Source of the DNA: Nemopilema nomurai
Taxonomy: Eukaryota; Cnidaria; Scyphozoa; Rhizostomeae; Rhizostomatidae
NCBI GenBank assembly: GCA_003864495.1
Contig: ML133443.1
Location: 1,363,486-1,427,485 of the forward strand
Reading direction: 5' to 3'
DNA length: 64,000 nucleotides
Both the position numbers and the translations under genes were made by a program. The notes under the pieces were generated by a model. It ran no database searches. It was given only the letters and a program-made list of their open reading frames with translations, and was not told where the DNA came from. The first letter of the stretch is position 1. Every line of letters starts with the position of its first letter. Shown in pieces: positions 51,901 through 63,026 of this stretch.

Positions 51901-54374
51901 TACCTTATCTACCAATCGATCAGTTCTTAGGTCTTCCTGCATCTCTTTCTATCTGGAATGGAAATCTTCCATTCTTAGGGCTGCCTGGAATGGAAATCTT
52001 CTCTTGACGTTCAATTTTTCTGACTGTTGAGTTACGCGGAGCTCTCCCAGTGATTGAGGTTTTGTAACTGATTTTTCAACGTTTAGCTTACCAGCTGCTG
52101 GCTAAGTTCCACCTTCGTCCTGTTTGTTCGAGTCATTGCGCATACGAAATCTTTAAATGCTTTTCTTTTCAACGCCTTTCTGTTTTGTTAACCGGAACAT
52201 TTTCTTGATTACTGGGCAATCTGCTTTTATTCCTGGCGTTTTGTTTGGGGAAAGAAAGGCTTCTTTGACTGCTTTCTCTAACAAGTTTCAAAGTTCCTGA
52301 ATTTTTCATGCTTTGATATTCTTCATGCTTTCATTCTCAGAAATACTTTAATATTCATAATTGCTGTTAGGGTCTTTGTACGAATATATTGTTGAGTTGG
52401 CAGCTCTGAATCCAAAAGACAGGGTTTTCAAGTAGGTTTTGATGTTATTACGGAGTATAGAATGGTGCAGGATACATCAGAGACAGATAGAGCATCTCAT
52501 GTAAGACTTTTCTCAGGCTCTAGGCAATAGTCCAAACTATACTGGTCTATAGTGTACTGTCTTTTATGGAATAACAAATGCCTTCATGCTTTGATGGAAA
52601 TGATTGGCTAGTTGTTTTCAGTATGAAAGTATTTTGTTCCTACAACTTGAAGCAGTGGGGGGGGGGGAATTTAAGGGGAAACAAGATTTTTTTAACTTAC
52701 TTGGAAGGCAGAGTGTAAGCATAACTGTCGAAGAAGTACCTGAATAGAGAGTGAAACCAAGGTCGAAGTTCTTTTCAATCAATGATTCATAGGATGCAGA
52801 TTTTTTAGTTAAGGAAAAGAAGACAAGACTTGTTGGATAGCAGAATATGTTTTAATATTTCAAAGATATGTTATGAGACGTAAAAGCACAATGTCTCTTA
52901 AATATTTTAAAATATTTTGAAGAACCCCGGCCAGTAATGCAGTTGAAAAGGATGAAAAACATGGCCCTGAAAAAAACATTTACGTTTCTGGGGAAAATTT
53001 TTCAACCATCTTTTCTCTGTTAGAATATTATGAACTTCCGAACTACAAAACGAATTGCGAGTAATCAGAAAGTTCAACAAAACGTGTTCTCCGCTTGAAG
53101 TGTCCGGAAGTGAAATGTCAATCACTTAACATATCATGAGGTATCATAACAATTATCATATATTATCGACAGTCTCTGGCTTAAAACATCTTCTGAATGT
53201 GAAAAGACGAGTCGAAGGTCGCTTGTCTCGGTATTAGAGGTTATTCGATTTTTTCACGAAGAGCCTAATTGTTGAAGATGTGGAGATGAATTTTTCGAGA
53301 TGGACTGTGCGATGTTATGGAGAGTTGTGCTGTAGACTGTATGGAGAGCGAATCGTTTGGTGAACAAATTAGCAAGCTTCCACCGCAACAGAAGCCGCAT
53401 GGCTGTTATCATGATGATCATCACAATTTCTGGGGCAGAACGTCATATTGTTGCAGTTGTAAAGAAAATACACTGAGAGTATTTGTTCTTAAGGCAGAAA
53501 TTTATGTTGGCCAGGCTGGTATACGTCCAGGGATAGTCAACAAGTATTGTTTAGCTTCAAAGACGTCAAGTTGGTAAGATCTCCAAGTTGAAGAGGCAAA
53601 TTATACATAAGCTCGCAGGAGAACAGAACAGCTGATTCCAACAACCGGAGCATTAGTCAAGCGCCCTCTTGGCATCATGGCATTGACACGATTTTGTGGA
53701 AATGGTCATCTGCTTCCACTGCTCCAATGTGAATATACCGTTAGCCCAGTGGCGGCTTTCAGCGGGCAAGGAGCAAGAAAGATGAGCGACTCCTTGAGCA
53801 ACCAAGTTGGCAAATTTTTAACGGATGGGAATTTCTATTCATCTAAGCAATTGAGGCTTTTATTTATAAAGAAAAATTACTGTTACTCTCGAATATTGCA
53901 CCCTTGCCTCCTTGTCAAAAATATCCATTTTTATTTCATATTTAATCGTTAATAGGCCATCGTTGCGGTTGTTCCTTTACTTTGTTCCCCAACTCACCAT
54001 CATGGAATGAGGGAGATTAAGGTCTTATGAAAAACAATAGGAAATTTCCAGTTTTCCCTGCTTTTTGGAAATGGCATTCTCTGTGCCCTCTAATATTAAT
54101 CTCATGCTTTCAAATTCTAACAAGCAATTATGAAAAATTCTTTCGAATTTCATACGAGTGGCGAAAGGGAAAGATTCCACAAGCTACATGTTTGCTTAAT
54201 GATTTTCCAAAATTACAGTTTAGTCGTTTGGTTCCTTTGAAATTCTCAGACAATCTTCTCAATTCTAGATCTACTGGACAAGGATACACCAATCAAATAG
54301 AAGTGCTGAACTTTAAACCCTTCTTTTTCTCAAGAGTGAAATCGTTTCACAATGTCTCTAATGCGCCTTTGTGA
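45978..54374 (+). CDS. FBXO9: FBXO9, F-box only protein 9
   Basis: FBXO9 is a substrate receptor of an SCF (SKP1-CUL1-F-box) ubiquitin ligase; in mammals it targets TEL2 and TTI1. Thirteen coding exons: 45978-45980, 46108-46338, 46680-46737, 46978-47055, 47433-47496, 47993-48071, 48814-48915, 49590-49651, 50017-50105, 50451-50564, 51028-51242, 51720-51799, 54269-54374, giving 426 aa (human about 447). N-terminal [13 protein letters not shown] is followed by the TPR/MIT-like helix pair ([32 protein letters not shown]), then the F-box at about residues 175-225 ([40 protein letters not shown]). Next come [45 protein letters not shown] and the C-terminal [21 protein letters not shown], which fit the human order. 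The initiator ATG appears to end the first exon exactly (ATG/GTAAGA). The ninth coding intron has a GC donor. Confidence 0.93.
50106..50450 (+). other. GC-AG intron in FBXO9
   Basis: The exon ends AACG and the intron begins GCAAGT at 50106, ending TTTCCAG at 50450. Reading NGVYISK across the junction, conserved in FBXO9, requires this boundary; no nearby GT donor keeps frame. GC-AG introns are a known minor class whose donors otherwise match the U1 consensus strongly, as here. Confidence 0.75.
50630..51027 (+). repeat. Imperfect direct duplication inside an FBXO9 intron
   Basis: Two related segments of about 130 bp, near 50630-50760 and 50900-51027, share GTCCTGAACCTTT (50647 and 50917), then TTTGTATCATCATATCATAA and a following AACTTTTGCTTTT-like stretch. 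The offset is about 270 bp at the first marker. The second copy runs up to the acceptor of the exon at 51028, so the first copy carries a degenerate version of the branch and polypyrimidine area. Confidence 0.6.
52657..52667. repeat. Poly-G tract
   Basis: Eleven consecutive G on the plus strand lie in the long last intron of FBXO9 (51800-54268). Otherwise that 2.4-kb intron holds no feature I can support. Confidence 0.7.
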
Positions 54375-56493
54375 TTCATTTCACTCAAAGTATATATCAT
54401 TGTATTCAACCTTCTTAGCTTTATAGCTACCATTTTGTGTTATAATTATTGTAGTAGAGAGAATGTATTTGAAACGTGTCTCAAATTTGTAATCAATTGA
54501 ATGTATAGGTAGTCGGTTAGGTTGAATAACCTTGTTACATTGACCAAGTTTAATCATACCTCCACCATTGCAGCCTTAGTAATAGTTTTCGTAACCTCGT
54601 TCTACGTAGCCTCGTTTTAAGATAAAATTGCACGGAACAATGGCGTCATTGTCAGAAGCCAAATCACTCGAAGCAATTTTCGGCGAGGATTCCCAAGTTG
54701 GAGATTCCGCTAACATCCAATCAAAGCTCTTCATTTATGCTTGTCTACTTTAGAATGGCTGCATAGGCACCTAGAAACCTCGTATTCGGCAAGATTGTGC
54801 TTTGTTATACTGACAAGATTTGTTGTTTGTAGAATATAAAATTTGCAAATTTGGAAACTATATCTCTCACAATGATAATCATATTTTATAAATGCCAGTA
54901 CCGTGTTCTTGTAGTCTTTCTTACTTATCAACTTTTACTACTTAAAGTAGGGTTAAAAATGCATCCTTTCTTGCCATCAAACGCTTTTAAGTTTTTAATA
55001 ACAAGGAGATAGCAATGAATGTAAACGAACAGCATGTCGTATACGAGTATGTTTTCAATCTTCCGTCCCTGAAATTGTTCCGCAGGCAATGCATTTACAA
55101 GAATTTTTCTCTAACATTTTCTAACAATAGTCTCTATTCTATCAACTTATGCCAGCTTTCAAAACAAGCGTTCATGTCCCGAAAACATGCTCCAATAAAG
55201 TCTAATCTATAGCATGGCGGCATCAACACACCACAGTGTAATGCAGTACCTGTCGCTTGGCTTTTATTCCCTAGGCATTTGTTTACCTTTCCCGTTGAAT
55301 CCTATGAGAATAGGCAGAAAAGGTAGCATCAATTAAAAATGATTTTGCATTGATGGTGGCTGCAGTTTTGCCATTCTCTGGTTCAGTCTGTCCACGTTTT
55401 GCCCGGATAGTATCCCAACTGCATCAGTTTAAGCATATCTAATGTTGAAGATTGAGTATGCAGACCAGAAAGACGATATTGTAGCTGCTAACTGGCTTGG
55501 TGATTTTGCCGTAGTCTGCTTGCAAGTAGGTTGATTTGAAGACGCGATTCTTAGAGCAGAGTGCCCGAAAGTAAGTGAATTGACAGCCACATTTACTACT
55601 ACTAGTTGTTGTGAAAGGAACGAATTTTCCTAACTGGATCTGGAGACGAATCTAGAGGTCTAAACGAAGGATATTAACGGTGTAATCGAATGGCAATGAA
55701 TTACGAGTCTACTACATTCATACCTAAAGAAGAAATAGCAAAGACAAGAAAGGTAACATCTGCAAGTTGAATAAATGAAGAAGAAGAGTAACACTTGCAT
55801 TTGAATCAGCTTGCAACAAACTGCATACAACTTTTCAAGCATGTATCAGCTGTTACCCAAAGCACAGTAATTCAATGATCTTCGAGAGGAATAGATCCAC
55901 ATCGGCCTTCCCGATTTACAATGCTTTGCGATCATAGCATCAGCGAGTGGATTCATTCTATTGTCAGGAATCCGGTTGGATTTTGCATCATCGCGAGTGC
56001 CGTCTTCTTGGTAGTGACACCGACGCTGCTGTGTGGAAATTTGCTGTGCATGCCTTGCTTTTTTTGGTGCGCCGCGGGGTAAAATCAGAACCTCAGCTAT
56101 ATTCTAGTAATTGTAATTATGGTTATTATGAATACCAAATCACGTAGGTTGTAGGTTGAGAAACCGTTTGCGATCTTTTGTTCGCTTCTATTCCTCATTG
56201 CGTTTTGTTAATTTTTTTCAAAATGATGGCTTCAGATGTCTTAAAAAATAAATTTTGCGTGTCTTGTAGCGGGTAAAACTGATATGTGGTTATAATTAAA
56301 AATTATTCTACATTGTTTGAACGACTTAAGATGATCCAGGTAGGGACATAATGGTAAGTGGGTATTCACATTCATAAACTGCTCTTTTCTAATAACAGCA
56401 ACATTCACAGACACAAGAAAATATTCCTCTAAATCGTAGAAATCAAACGCAAATATGTGTTTGTCGGTTGTTCGGTGTCAAAGCAATATCACC
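54375..56493. other. Convergent intergenic region FBXO9 / TDP2 with small unassigned ORFs
   Basis: No gene is recognised. Three short ATG-led frames on the plus strand stand out: 54640 (MASLSEAKSLEAIFGEDSQ, about 37 codons), 55214 (MAASTHHSVMQYLS, about 40 codons) and 55921-56082 (53 codons, strongly hydrophobic). The first two start ATGGCG, a common initiation context, and the second reaches AGAAAAG/GTAGCA, a possible donor. I could not link them into one reading frame or match them to a family; they may be chance. Confidence 0.35.
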
Positions 56494-58961
56494 TTATTCA
56501 CTAAGGGAAAATTCACAAAGAATTCCCCAATGATCACTCGGGAAACGGTCACAGGACAACAGCCTCTCAACTCCTACCAATTCAAACTTTGAGATCTTCG
56601 TCTTGCCATTTGATGCCCCCCTGTAGTACACTCTGTCAAACCGGCACTTTGGCTTCCATTTACCACTGAATTCCTTGTTGTCATTCAGTGACATGTCCCA
56701 TGTAAACTTGGCAAGGGGGTCGCTTCCTGCTTCTATCCACGCATCAAACATGCCATTTGGAATGCCCCCTATTCCTTTCAACTCTTCGTCTCTCAAATTC
56801 AAGTCTCCACCAAGAATGACGATTGTCTGCTCACCAATATTTTTCATCTACAAAATTGAAATCTAAGTTTCAAAAGCTGGTTGCATCAAAAAAACTTAGC
56901 AACTAAGAAGTTAGAATATCTGTTTTGCATTTTGAGCAAATTTTATTATCCTTTAGCCTTTTCTGCCAAACTTCAGTAATCAATTCACAGCTTCATCTAG
57001 TTTTTACTGTTTGTTTGTTTAAATGTAAAAATGTTTAAAAGCTAACTAAATTTTCAAACCAAACCAGCTAGATACTTTCATATTATACTTGCCCTTTGTT
57101 TATTGAATATTTTATTTTCAAGGTGAGTGTTTCTGTTGTGTACGTACACTTTAGACATCCTTACCATGCAACAATTGGTTTTAGATCAATTGGAAATAAA
57201 AGTGCTTTCAAAAATGCCTGCAGAAAATTCTTGTCACAACCAATAAATTATTGGAAGATTAACACACAAGCATGTGTTGTTTACCTCTGTAAAGCAGAAA
57301 TCAAGTTGTTTCATTCTTTCTCTCTTTGTGGGCTTTGTACTTTCCAAGTGGGTAGTAAACAATGACATAGCTCTTGTTTCATAGATAATATCAATGCGCA
57401 ACAGATATCGCCCCATCGTTGTTGATGGGTATAGCAAAGCATCCTTCAACACAAACTGCAATGTCTTCTTGTCTTTAATCATGATTGCACAAAAGTATGA
57501 GGCAATGGCATGATAATGTATCTGGTATCTATAAAATGAAAACCACAAGTTTCTTAAAATTCAAATTTTGCAAAATCTAAATAGGGGAATTTGGTCTCAG
57601 AGTCTGAACTATAAAGCTGTAGGGACAAGAGTCATTTTCAATTTTGAGCACAGTGAACTTTATCATTGAACATTGTCTTCTTTTTGCAGTGCCCAAATCC
57701 TTCTTTGACAATGTTTAAAATAATTATTTGAACTCAACCGAAAAGACAAAACAATTTGCTCCTTTCTGTGCAAAAAACCTTATCAGAAGTCCTTGAACCA
57801 TGATGTCGGATGATTTGAAAACTTGCAATAAGGTTTTTTTAACTTTAATTAAAGAAATGTAAGCATTCTGGCAATTGGGTGCTACTGAATCCTGTCCTAG
57901 CAGAAACTGCTCACTTTTTGCATCTCTTCTTCAGTATTTCTATTGACTTATCAACCGCTTCCTGCAAGAAAACAACATCTGGCTCCAATGCATTGATCTT
58001 TTCTGATATACTCAGTGTTCGAAGATACAGATCCTCTTCATCAAGCCCATCAATATTCCATGTTAGCAGAGTGAATTTGCCAGTGCTATGGAAATTTGAC
58101 ACAAAAAATTGTATTCAGGAAATTGAATCATAGAATTAAAATGTAGCAATGAAGTCAGTCATATAGTGTGGTTAAACTGTGAAGGGCATTATCAGCAAGG
58201 CAATCTTGGAGTTTGTGCACTACATATGTGTCCACTGCGCCATGTGGACGAAAAACTAGGATGATGCACAGGGCATTTTTTAAGGTTTTTTTAGTAGTGG
58301 GGTATTTCTCAAAAGGCTTTAAAAGGACAACTTTTTGTATGGCAGTTTGCATGATGGCGAGCAAAACTTACACGCTACAAAGGGGCAATCTACCTGAATT
58401 TTCTAAAATGACAGAAATTTACCCCTGGTTCTTGCATCTATAAAGTAGAATGATAGGGCCTTTTAGGAATTAGACAAAGTTGACAAATCCAGCTATATTA
58501 AGTTTGCAGGGCCTAATAAAAAGGCTACATCGTTTGGAATACACTAGTTTATCATCATTTGGAATATAATAGGAATTCCATTTGTCGTGCTTCAAGTGTT
58601 AGTGTGCCAGAGTCCCATTTCACCAAAAAGCCTTGTTGATATAATTACCAGCACATTATTATGAAAGGGCCTTACAATAGCTAGGCATTACGCATTAGGG
58701 GTAAATGAGCGTTTTGGTTGTCAGTAGTGGGGGGAGTTGGAGGGCCTAGTGGGGCAATTCCCCAAACAATGCGCATGTTTAAAATGCCCTGAATATGATA
58801 GGAGATGAAATTATATTAATTCGGCTATTGTGTGGAGCAAAACGCCATTCCATTTTTGCCGTTAGTGAGCAGCAGACAATAAACGCATCTCGCTTTTCAT
58901 ATGTTATGCATCATTGCTGAAACTTTTAGCCCTACCTTTCTGTAGGTGAGCGAACAGCCAT
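56494..58961 (-). CDS. TDP2: TDP2, tyrosyl-DNA phosphodiesterase 2 (short form)
   Basis: TDP2 removes 5'-phosphotyrosyl adducts left by abortive topoisomerase 2 and belongs to the Mg2+-dependent endonuclease/exonuclease/phosphatase fold. Four exons on the minus strand: 58961-58936, 58085-57915, 57528-57285, 56847-56494, joined in phase to 264 aa. All catalytic motifs are present in order: TWNIDGL (Asn19, Asp21), FLQE (Glu51), GGDLNLRD (Asp162, Asn164) and FPSDHWG (Asp252, His253), matching human Asn120, Glu152, Asp262 and His351. THLEST and CRFDRVYYRG are also typical. Exon 1 supplies only MAVRSPTE and a split Ser codon, so the UBA-like N-terminal region of vertebrate TDP2 (about 100 residues) is missing. 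A further upstream exon cannot be excluded, but phase and start context suit this one. It is convergent with FBXO9, and E2F-like sites lie upstream. Confidence 0.93.
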
Positions 58962-59013
58962 CTTCTGTTTTCCTTGCTCTTTAAAGTTGGACCTCGTTTC
59001 TATGTGCTGTACA

Positions 59014-59115
59014 TTTCCCGCCAAAATTTCCCACAAACAATTCCCGCCAACATTTCCCGCCAACATGGCGCTCAGATCCTTAAATGATTAAGAAGTCTCA
59101 TCGTGTTTTCCCGCC
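59014..59115 (-). promoter_or_regulatory. Cluster of four E2F-type sites upstream of TDP2
   Basis: The E2F/DP core TTTCCCGCC occurs at 59014-59022, 59053-59061 and 59107-59115, and ATTCCCGCC at about 59040-59048, all in the same orientation, 50-155 bp upstream of the TDP2 start codon. Between them, CAACATGGCG (about 59061-59070) matches a YY1-like core. In an AT-rich background, four such words in 100 bp are unlikely by chance. S-phase control of TDP2 is the inference. Confidence 0.65.
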
Positions 59116-59373
59116 AACCATCCTCCACCGTTGTAGCTTCTCCCACACTTTCAGTTCAATTCACACACCAGTTCGAGTTTCTTAGCCAGTGAACTTAATA
59201 TATTTACAGACAACATTAGGAAACTTCGAAAAATGAACAGCACTTTTAAATCTAAACAAAGTCCAACGATATTGAGTAGATAGCCTTTTTGATATATGAC
59301 GAAATTTTTTAACTGACCTCCAACTTATCTGCACATAAGCCAACGTCAGAAAGGCCTCCGATGTGACGAGAAC

Positions 59374-59442
59374 TGGGTGGGGGGGGTGTTGGGAGGGGTG
59401 TTGGGAGGGGGTGTTGGGAGGGGGTGTGTTGGGGGGAGGGCC
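59374..59442 (+). repeat. G-rich tandem repeat (GTGTTGGGAGGGG type)
   Basis: Four to five units of 12-15 bp, each with two runs of three to six G, form a tract able to fold into G-quadruplexes on the plus strand. It lies about 400 bp upstream of the TDP2 start. Confidence 0.8.
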
Positions 59443-59644
59443 AAACTTTGACACAGATGCAAAAATACAAAAACTCAATGGAACGAATAAAGTGGAAAGT
59501 GATACATTTAAATGATAAACAAACAAGTTTTGTTGTTGCTGCTTTTCTTTCCTTTCAAGCAAAGCGTTTTTGGGTATGACCTGACATTTGGCTGATCTGA
59601 CAAGCCTGACGTATGACCATTAGAATATGATTTATGATTTGATG

Positions 59645-59765
59645 TGATATGATATGATATGATATGATATGATATGAATATGATATGATATGATATGATA
59701 TGATATGAATATGATATGATATGATATGATATGATATGAATATGATATGATATGATATGATATGA
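59645..59765 (+). repeat. (GATAT)n satellite with 31-bp higher-order period
   Basis: Pentamers GATAT are interrupted by GAATAT at 59676, 59707 and 59738, exactly 31 bp apart, so units of six pentamers plus one base have been amplified together. Confidence 0.85.
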
Positions 59766-61329
59766 TAAGAATATGGATATGAATATGAATGTATTATCCA
59801 GTTGTAATATTGATTTCTTAATTCTCTATTCCAAAAATATAATGCCAAAAGGCTAATACCAAACATGAAACCCTAAGCAAAATACTTCCATAAAGTCAAC
59901 TAAAATGTCGGATTAATCCACCTTTTCATTCCAAAATATTTTTTGGTTTTCAATGATTTTAGAAAGATATAGTTCAACAAAGTTAAGGGGCTCGAAAGCT
60001 TATGCACTCTACCAAAGAACCTCAAAGTGATTTGCCATCTATTCAATGGGATTTGTGAAAGAGCATTTTCAACAATTGTTATTGATAAAACAAAGCCAAG
60101 AACTATTCATTGGTTGTTTGGCATATGAAGAAACTTCCTTAAGATTCATCAAAATTCCCAGCTTCATTAAAACATGAATTTTATCTGGCGGCCCTTGACC
60201 TTTGGAAGCATTTTCTGCCCTAATTTTCTGCTTGTTTGCATATGGAAAGTTGTTGTGCTATTTCTACAACAAAGAATATTCAAGCTTTTTATTGCGGTTC
60301 GGAAATAGCCTCAGCTGTTGCGCAAGTGCAATGCCTTCGCATGTATATGTATTCTTTCGTGCTAGTTCCCAAAACAAACGCCAGGAGACCTAGACTAAGA
60401 CTAAGTCGTCATCTAGATTTCTCTTTGTTATTTATGAAGGTACCACAACAAAAGCAATTTAATCGACCTGATTTGAAATCGATCAAGCGTTTCCTCTACC
60501 TGCCAGCACAACTTCTTGATGTCTTTGCACCTTTGTTTATGGAAACGCCAATTTTAAAACCAAAGAAATATAATTGTTGATTTGATTGCAAATTAAGGGA
60601 TACTGGAGTTTAGAAAGCTGCAAGTTTTATATAAGTAGCAAGTTTTGGCATTTATTTTCTCCTCGTTTTTCCAAAATTGGTAAATGTCTCTTGTTTTTTT
60701 GGTTCTCCGCTCATCATTTCATCTGCGTTGTATTTCCGGGGGTCAGCACAGTCGCAACTCTTTTCCAACATTGTGTATAGAATTCAAGGATCTCTTCTTT
60801 TCCTCATATTATGGGTTACCAATAAATATTGAAGATTAGCCAAAAAATAGATTTAAAATAGATTTAATTCTTGTTGATTAATTTGTATTCATAAATTAAG
60901 TAACAAATTATGATTGTTCTAAAAACAAGATACAATTCTAGGCATAATAAAGGGGTCCCAATCGCAGACAAAAAAGGGAATTCATGTCAAAATAGGTCTA
61001 GAAAGAAAGCAATTTACTAACCGAATATTGAGCAGGAAAGCATTGACTTCAAATCATCTAAAGAAAGTTTGCTGTATTTGGGTATTGGTAAAAGTTGCGT
61101 GTTATCTGAAACCGTGTTTTTGTAGAAAAAGACATTACATTTTTAGAGGAGGAATCATGCTTTATTACCAGGACTTGGATGTTTGCAAAAGTTTCCCGCA
61201 TGCTGCCCCGATTTGTTTATTCGGCATTGGGCAGCGACCCCCGTCTTTACGCGGCTTCTTGTTCCGTATTTGCCAGTGATCTTATGCGTCCCTATTCACT
61301 TCGCATGGCTTTGCTATACGGCAGGCTTG

Positions 61330-61341
61330 CACGTGACGTCA
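61330..61341 (+). promoter_or_regulatory. Overlapping E-box and CRE palindromes
   Basis: CACGTG (61330-61335) overlaps TGACGTCA (61334-61341), about 200 bp upstream of the start codon of the MANSC-domain gene. Both are perfect palindromic sites, for bHLH and CREB/ATF factors respectively. Placement in a CpG-richer stretch before a gene supports a promoter role. Confidence 0.5.
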
Positions 61342-61539
61342 CTTGACTTTCCGAGTTTGCATTCTGAGGAGTTGTTCGGAGGTAGCAAAGTTCCGCAAAA
61401 AGATGGATAATTTCTGAAAAAATATGCAAAAATGGTGGAAATTGTCGTGAGCCTTTGCATACCGGCCGAAATTGTCGCGTGCATGTCTTAAGTCGCGGGG
61501 TAGTCGCTCTTCCAGCAAAGAGTCGCGCGCCATGAGAGC

Positions 61540-63026
61540 ATGTATTACCATGGAATATCAAATAGGAGAACTCAAGGAGCCAGCACATCGAAGCATTTAT
61601 TTCTCGCGTTGCTACTTCTTATAGCGCAAGGTGAGCTATTACTTTTTGTTTAGCAGCGATAGCTAAAACCAAAAGCAAATGACCAAGGGCTGGTTTTGTG
61701 TATGTGCTTACACGCCTATCCGAGCAGGTCAGTCTGCAAGTCAGATTTAGGCCGCTTTTTGATAGGATATCTTTGTTTGCAATAAACGTTTGCAATCTGA
61801 TTAATTACTATCGACAGTGATCCGTGTTCTGGTGGACCATTAAATGAAAGGAGACTATTTGCTCCTCGTATACGAGGCAATCTTTTTGAATAGTTGCTTT
61901 GATTTGTATGTGTCGCTTTAAAACTATTACAAAAGTGATTGAAAAATCTATCATAGATAGCTTTGCAATGTAAGCAGCATTGCCAGCACGTTCCACAATA
62001 ATAAGCAAGTGCTACACAAATTTCATGTGCAGTCCTGTGCGGAAAATCAGAGCAAGTAGTTGCATTGGAAGAGTGATTTCTACTTCACCTGGATAACCAG
62101 CCTTTTGTAAAATGTATTGAAGCTTTAAGGCAAAGTTAGTTAAACAGAAAACTTTTAGCAAAGTTTAAATCTTTTTAGCAAATTATCCTTACAAACCACA
62201 GTTAACAAATTACTCAATCCACAACTAGCTACTTGTTTTGTAAGCTTTTAGTTAATTTCCGAAGTTTGCATTCTTTTAAGAATGTCGAACAAAAAGTGCT
62301 ATAAGTATAAAAAATTACGACTCTAGTTTTACATGCAATTTTGAAAATCCAATTTATTGCCAGGTGCCATTCATTGATTGTAGTTCATTGTTGGCATCGT
62401 GAGAAGTTAATGAGATATTCTATATTGTACCTTATCTAGATATGGTTGATGTGAATAGTATCATGCCAATAATAGTGTATAGCTATATAAAGCCTGCACT
62501 CTTCATTGAATTTTATATCGAGCTTAAAATTTCCTTATAGATACTTTGGTTTGCATTTGGTCAAGATACATCTCTGCAAGTTTAAATGAACAAAAAGTGG
62601 ATTCAGCTCAATTAATATTTGAGTGTATAGCAATATTATTCATCATACTTCTCGTTCCATATTTGTATCATGTTTTTATCTTTTTAGTCCACGTTTTAGC
62701 ATCGGTAGAAAGTCTGAATGAATTCCACGCTCATAATTGTGGAAACAGCCGGCAAATTTCAAGGTTCGCAGGCGACAAACTAACCGGACTAGCTTTTGGG
62801 TATTACAAGACGCTGGTTGGGAAAAACACGGAGAGTTGTTTGCAGGAATGCTGCTTGAGCAATTGGTGCGACTTTGTCCTCGTTTCAGAAGGTAGTTGCT
62901 ATGGCATCCAATGTTTAGATAAGGAGAGCTGCAATGGCGGAAAGCATAGGAGTCTGGCACAGAAGAGAGGAAGGAAGAAGTCACACATAAAGAGAGGAAG
63001 AAGAGATCAAGCAGATGGAAATGAAG
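61540..63026 (+). CDS. MANSC-domain membrane/secreted protein, KIAA0319/LRP11-like (5' part)
   Basis: Two exons are visible. Exon 1, 61540-61630, encodes a signal peptide: a basic start (MYYHGISNRRTQ) then the hydrophobic core HLFLALLLLIAQ. Exon 2, 62688-63026 (or from 62700; both acceptors keep frame), encodes a MANSC domain: a first Cys in HAHNCGNS, then GKNTESCLQECCLSNWCDF, EGSCYGIQC and ESCNG, the seven-or-more-cysteine spacing seen at the N-termini of KIAA0319, KIAA0319L, LRP11 and HAI-1. A strongly basic stretch follows (KRGRKKSHIKRGRR), then a donor AATGAAG/GTGAGT. The remaining exons are beyond the right edge, so PKD repeats or other domains that would separate KIAA0319L from LRP11 cannot be checked. 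The two exons join in phase 1. It is divergent from TDP2. Confidence 0.75.

Larger units (their letters stand above)
58962..61539. other. Divergent intergenic region TDP2 / MANSC-domain gene
   Basis: This 2.6 kb contains the TDP2 promoter on the left, two satellite arrays in the middle and the promoter of the MANSC-domain gene on the right. A 114-codon plus-strand frame at 60236-60580 has no recognisable features, and I do not call it a gene. Near the right end, GAAATTGTCG occurs twice (61438 and 61468), 30 bp apart, in CpG-rich DNA. Confidence 0.4.

Noticed and set aside
53317..53577. 86-codon plus-strand frame in the last FBXO9 intron
   Set aside because: It lies between two exons that join in phase to give the conserved FBXO9 C-terminus (NNK/STGQG), so it is intronic. 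It has no recognisable domain.
60236..60580. 114-codon plus-strand frame between the satellites and the MANSC-domain gene
   Set aside because: No conserved motif, signal peptide or splice partner is visible, and the composition resembles neighbouring non-coding DNA.
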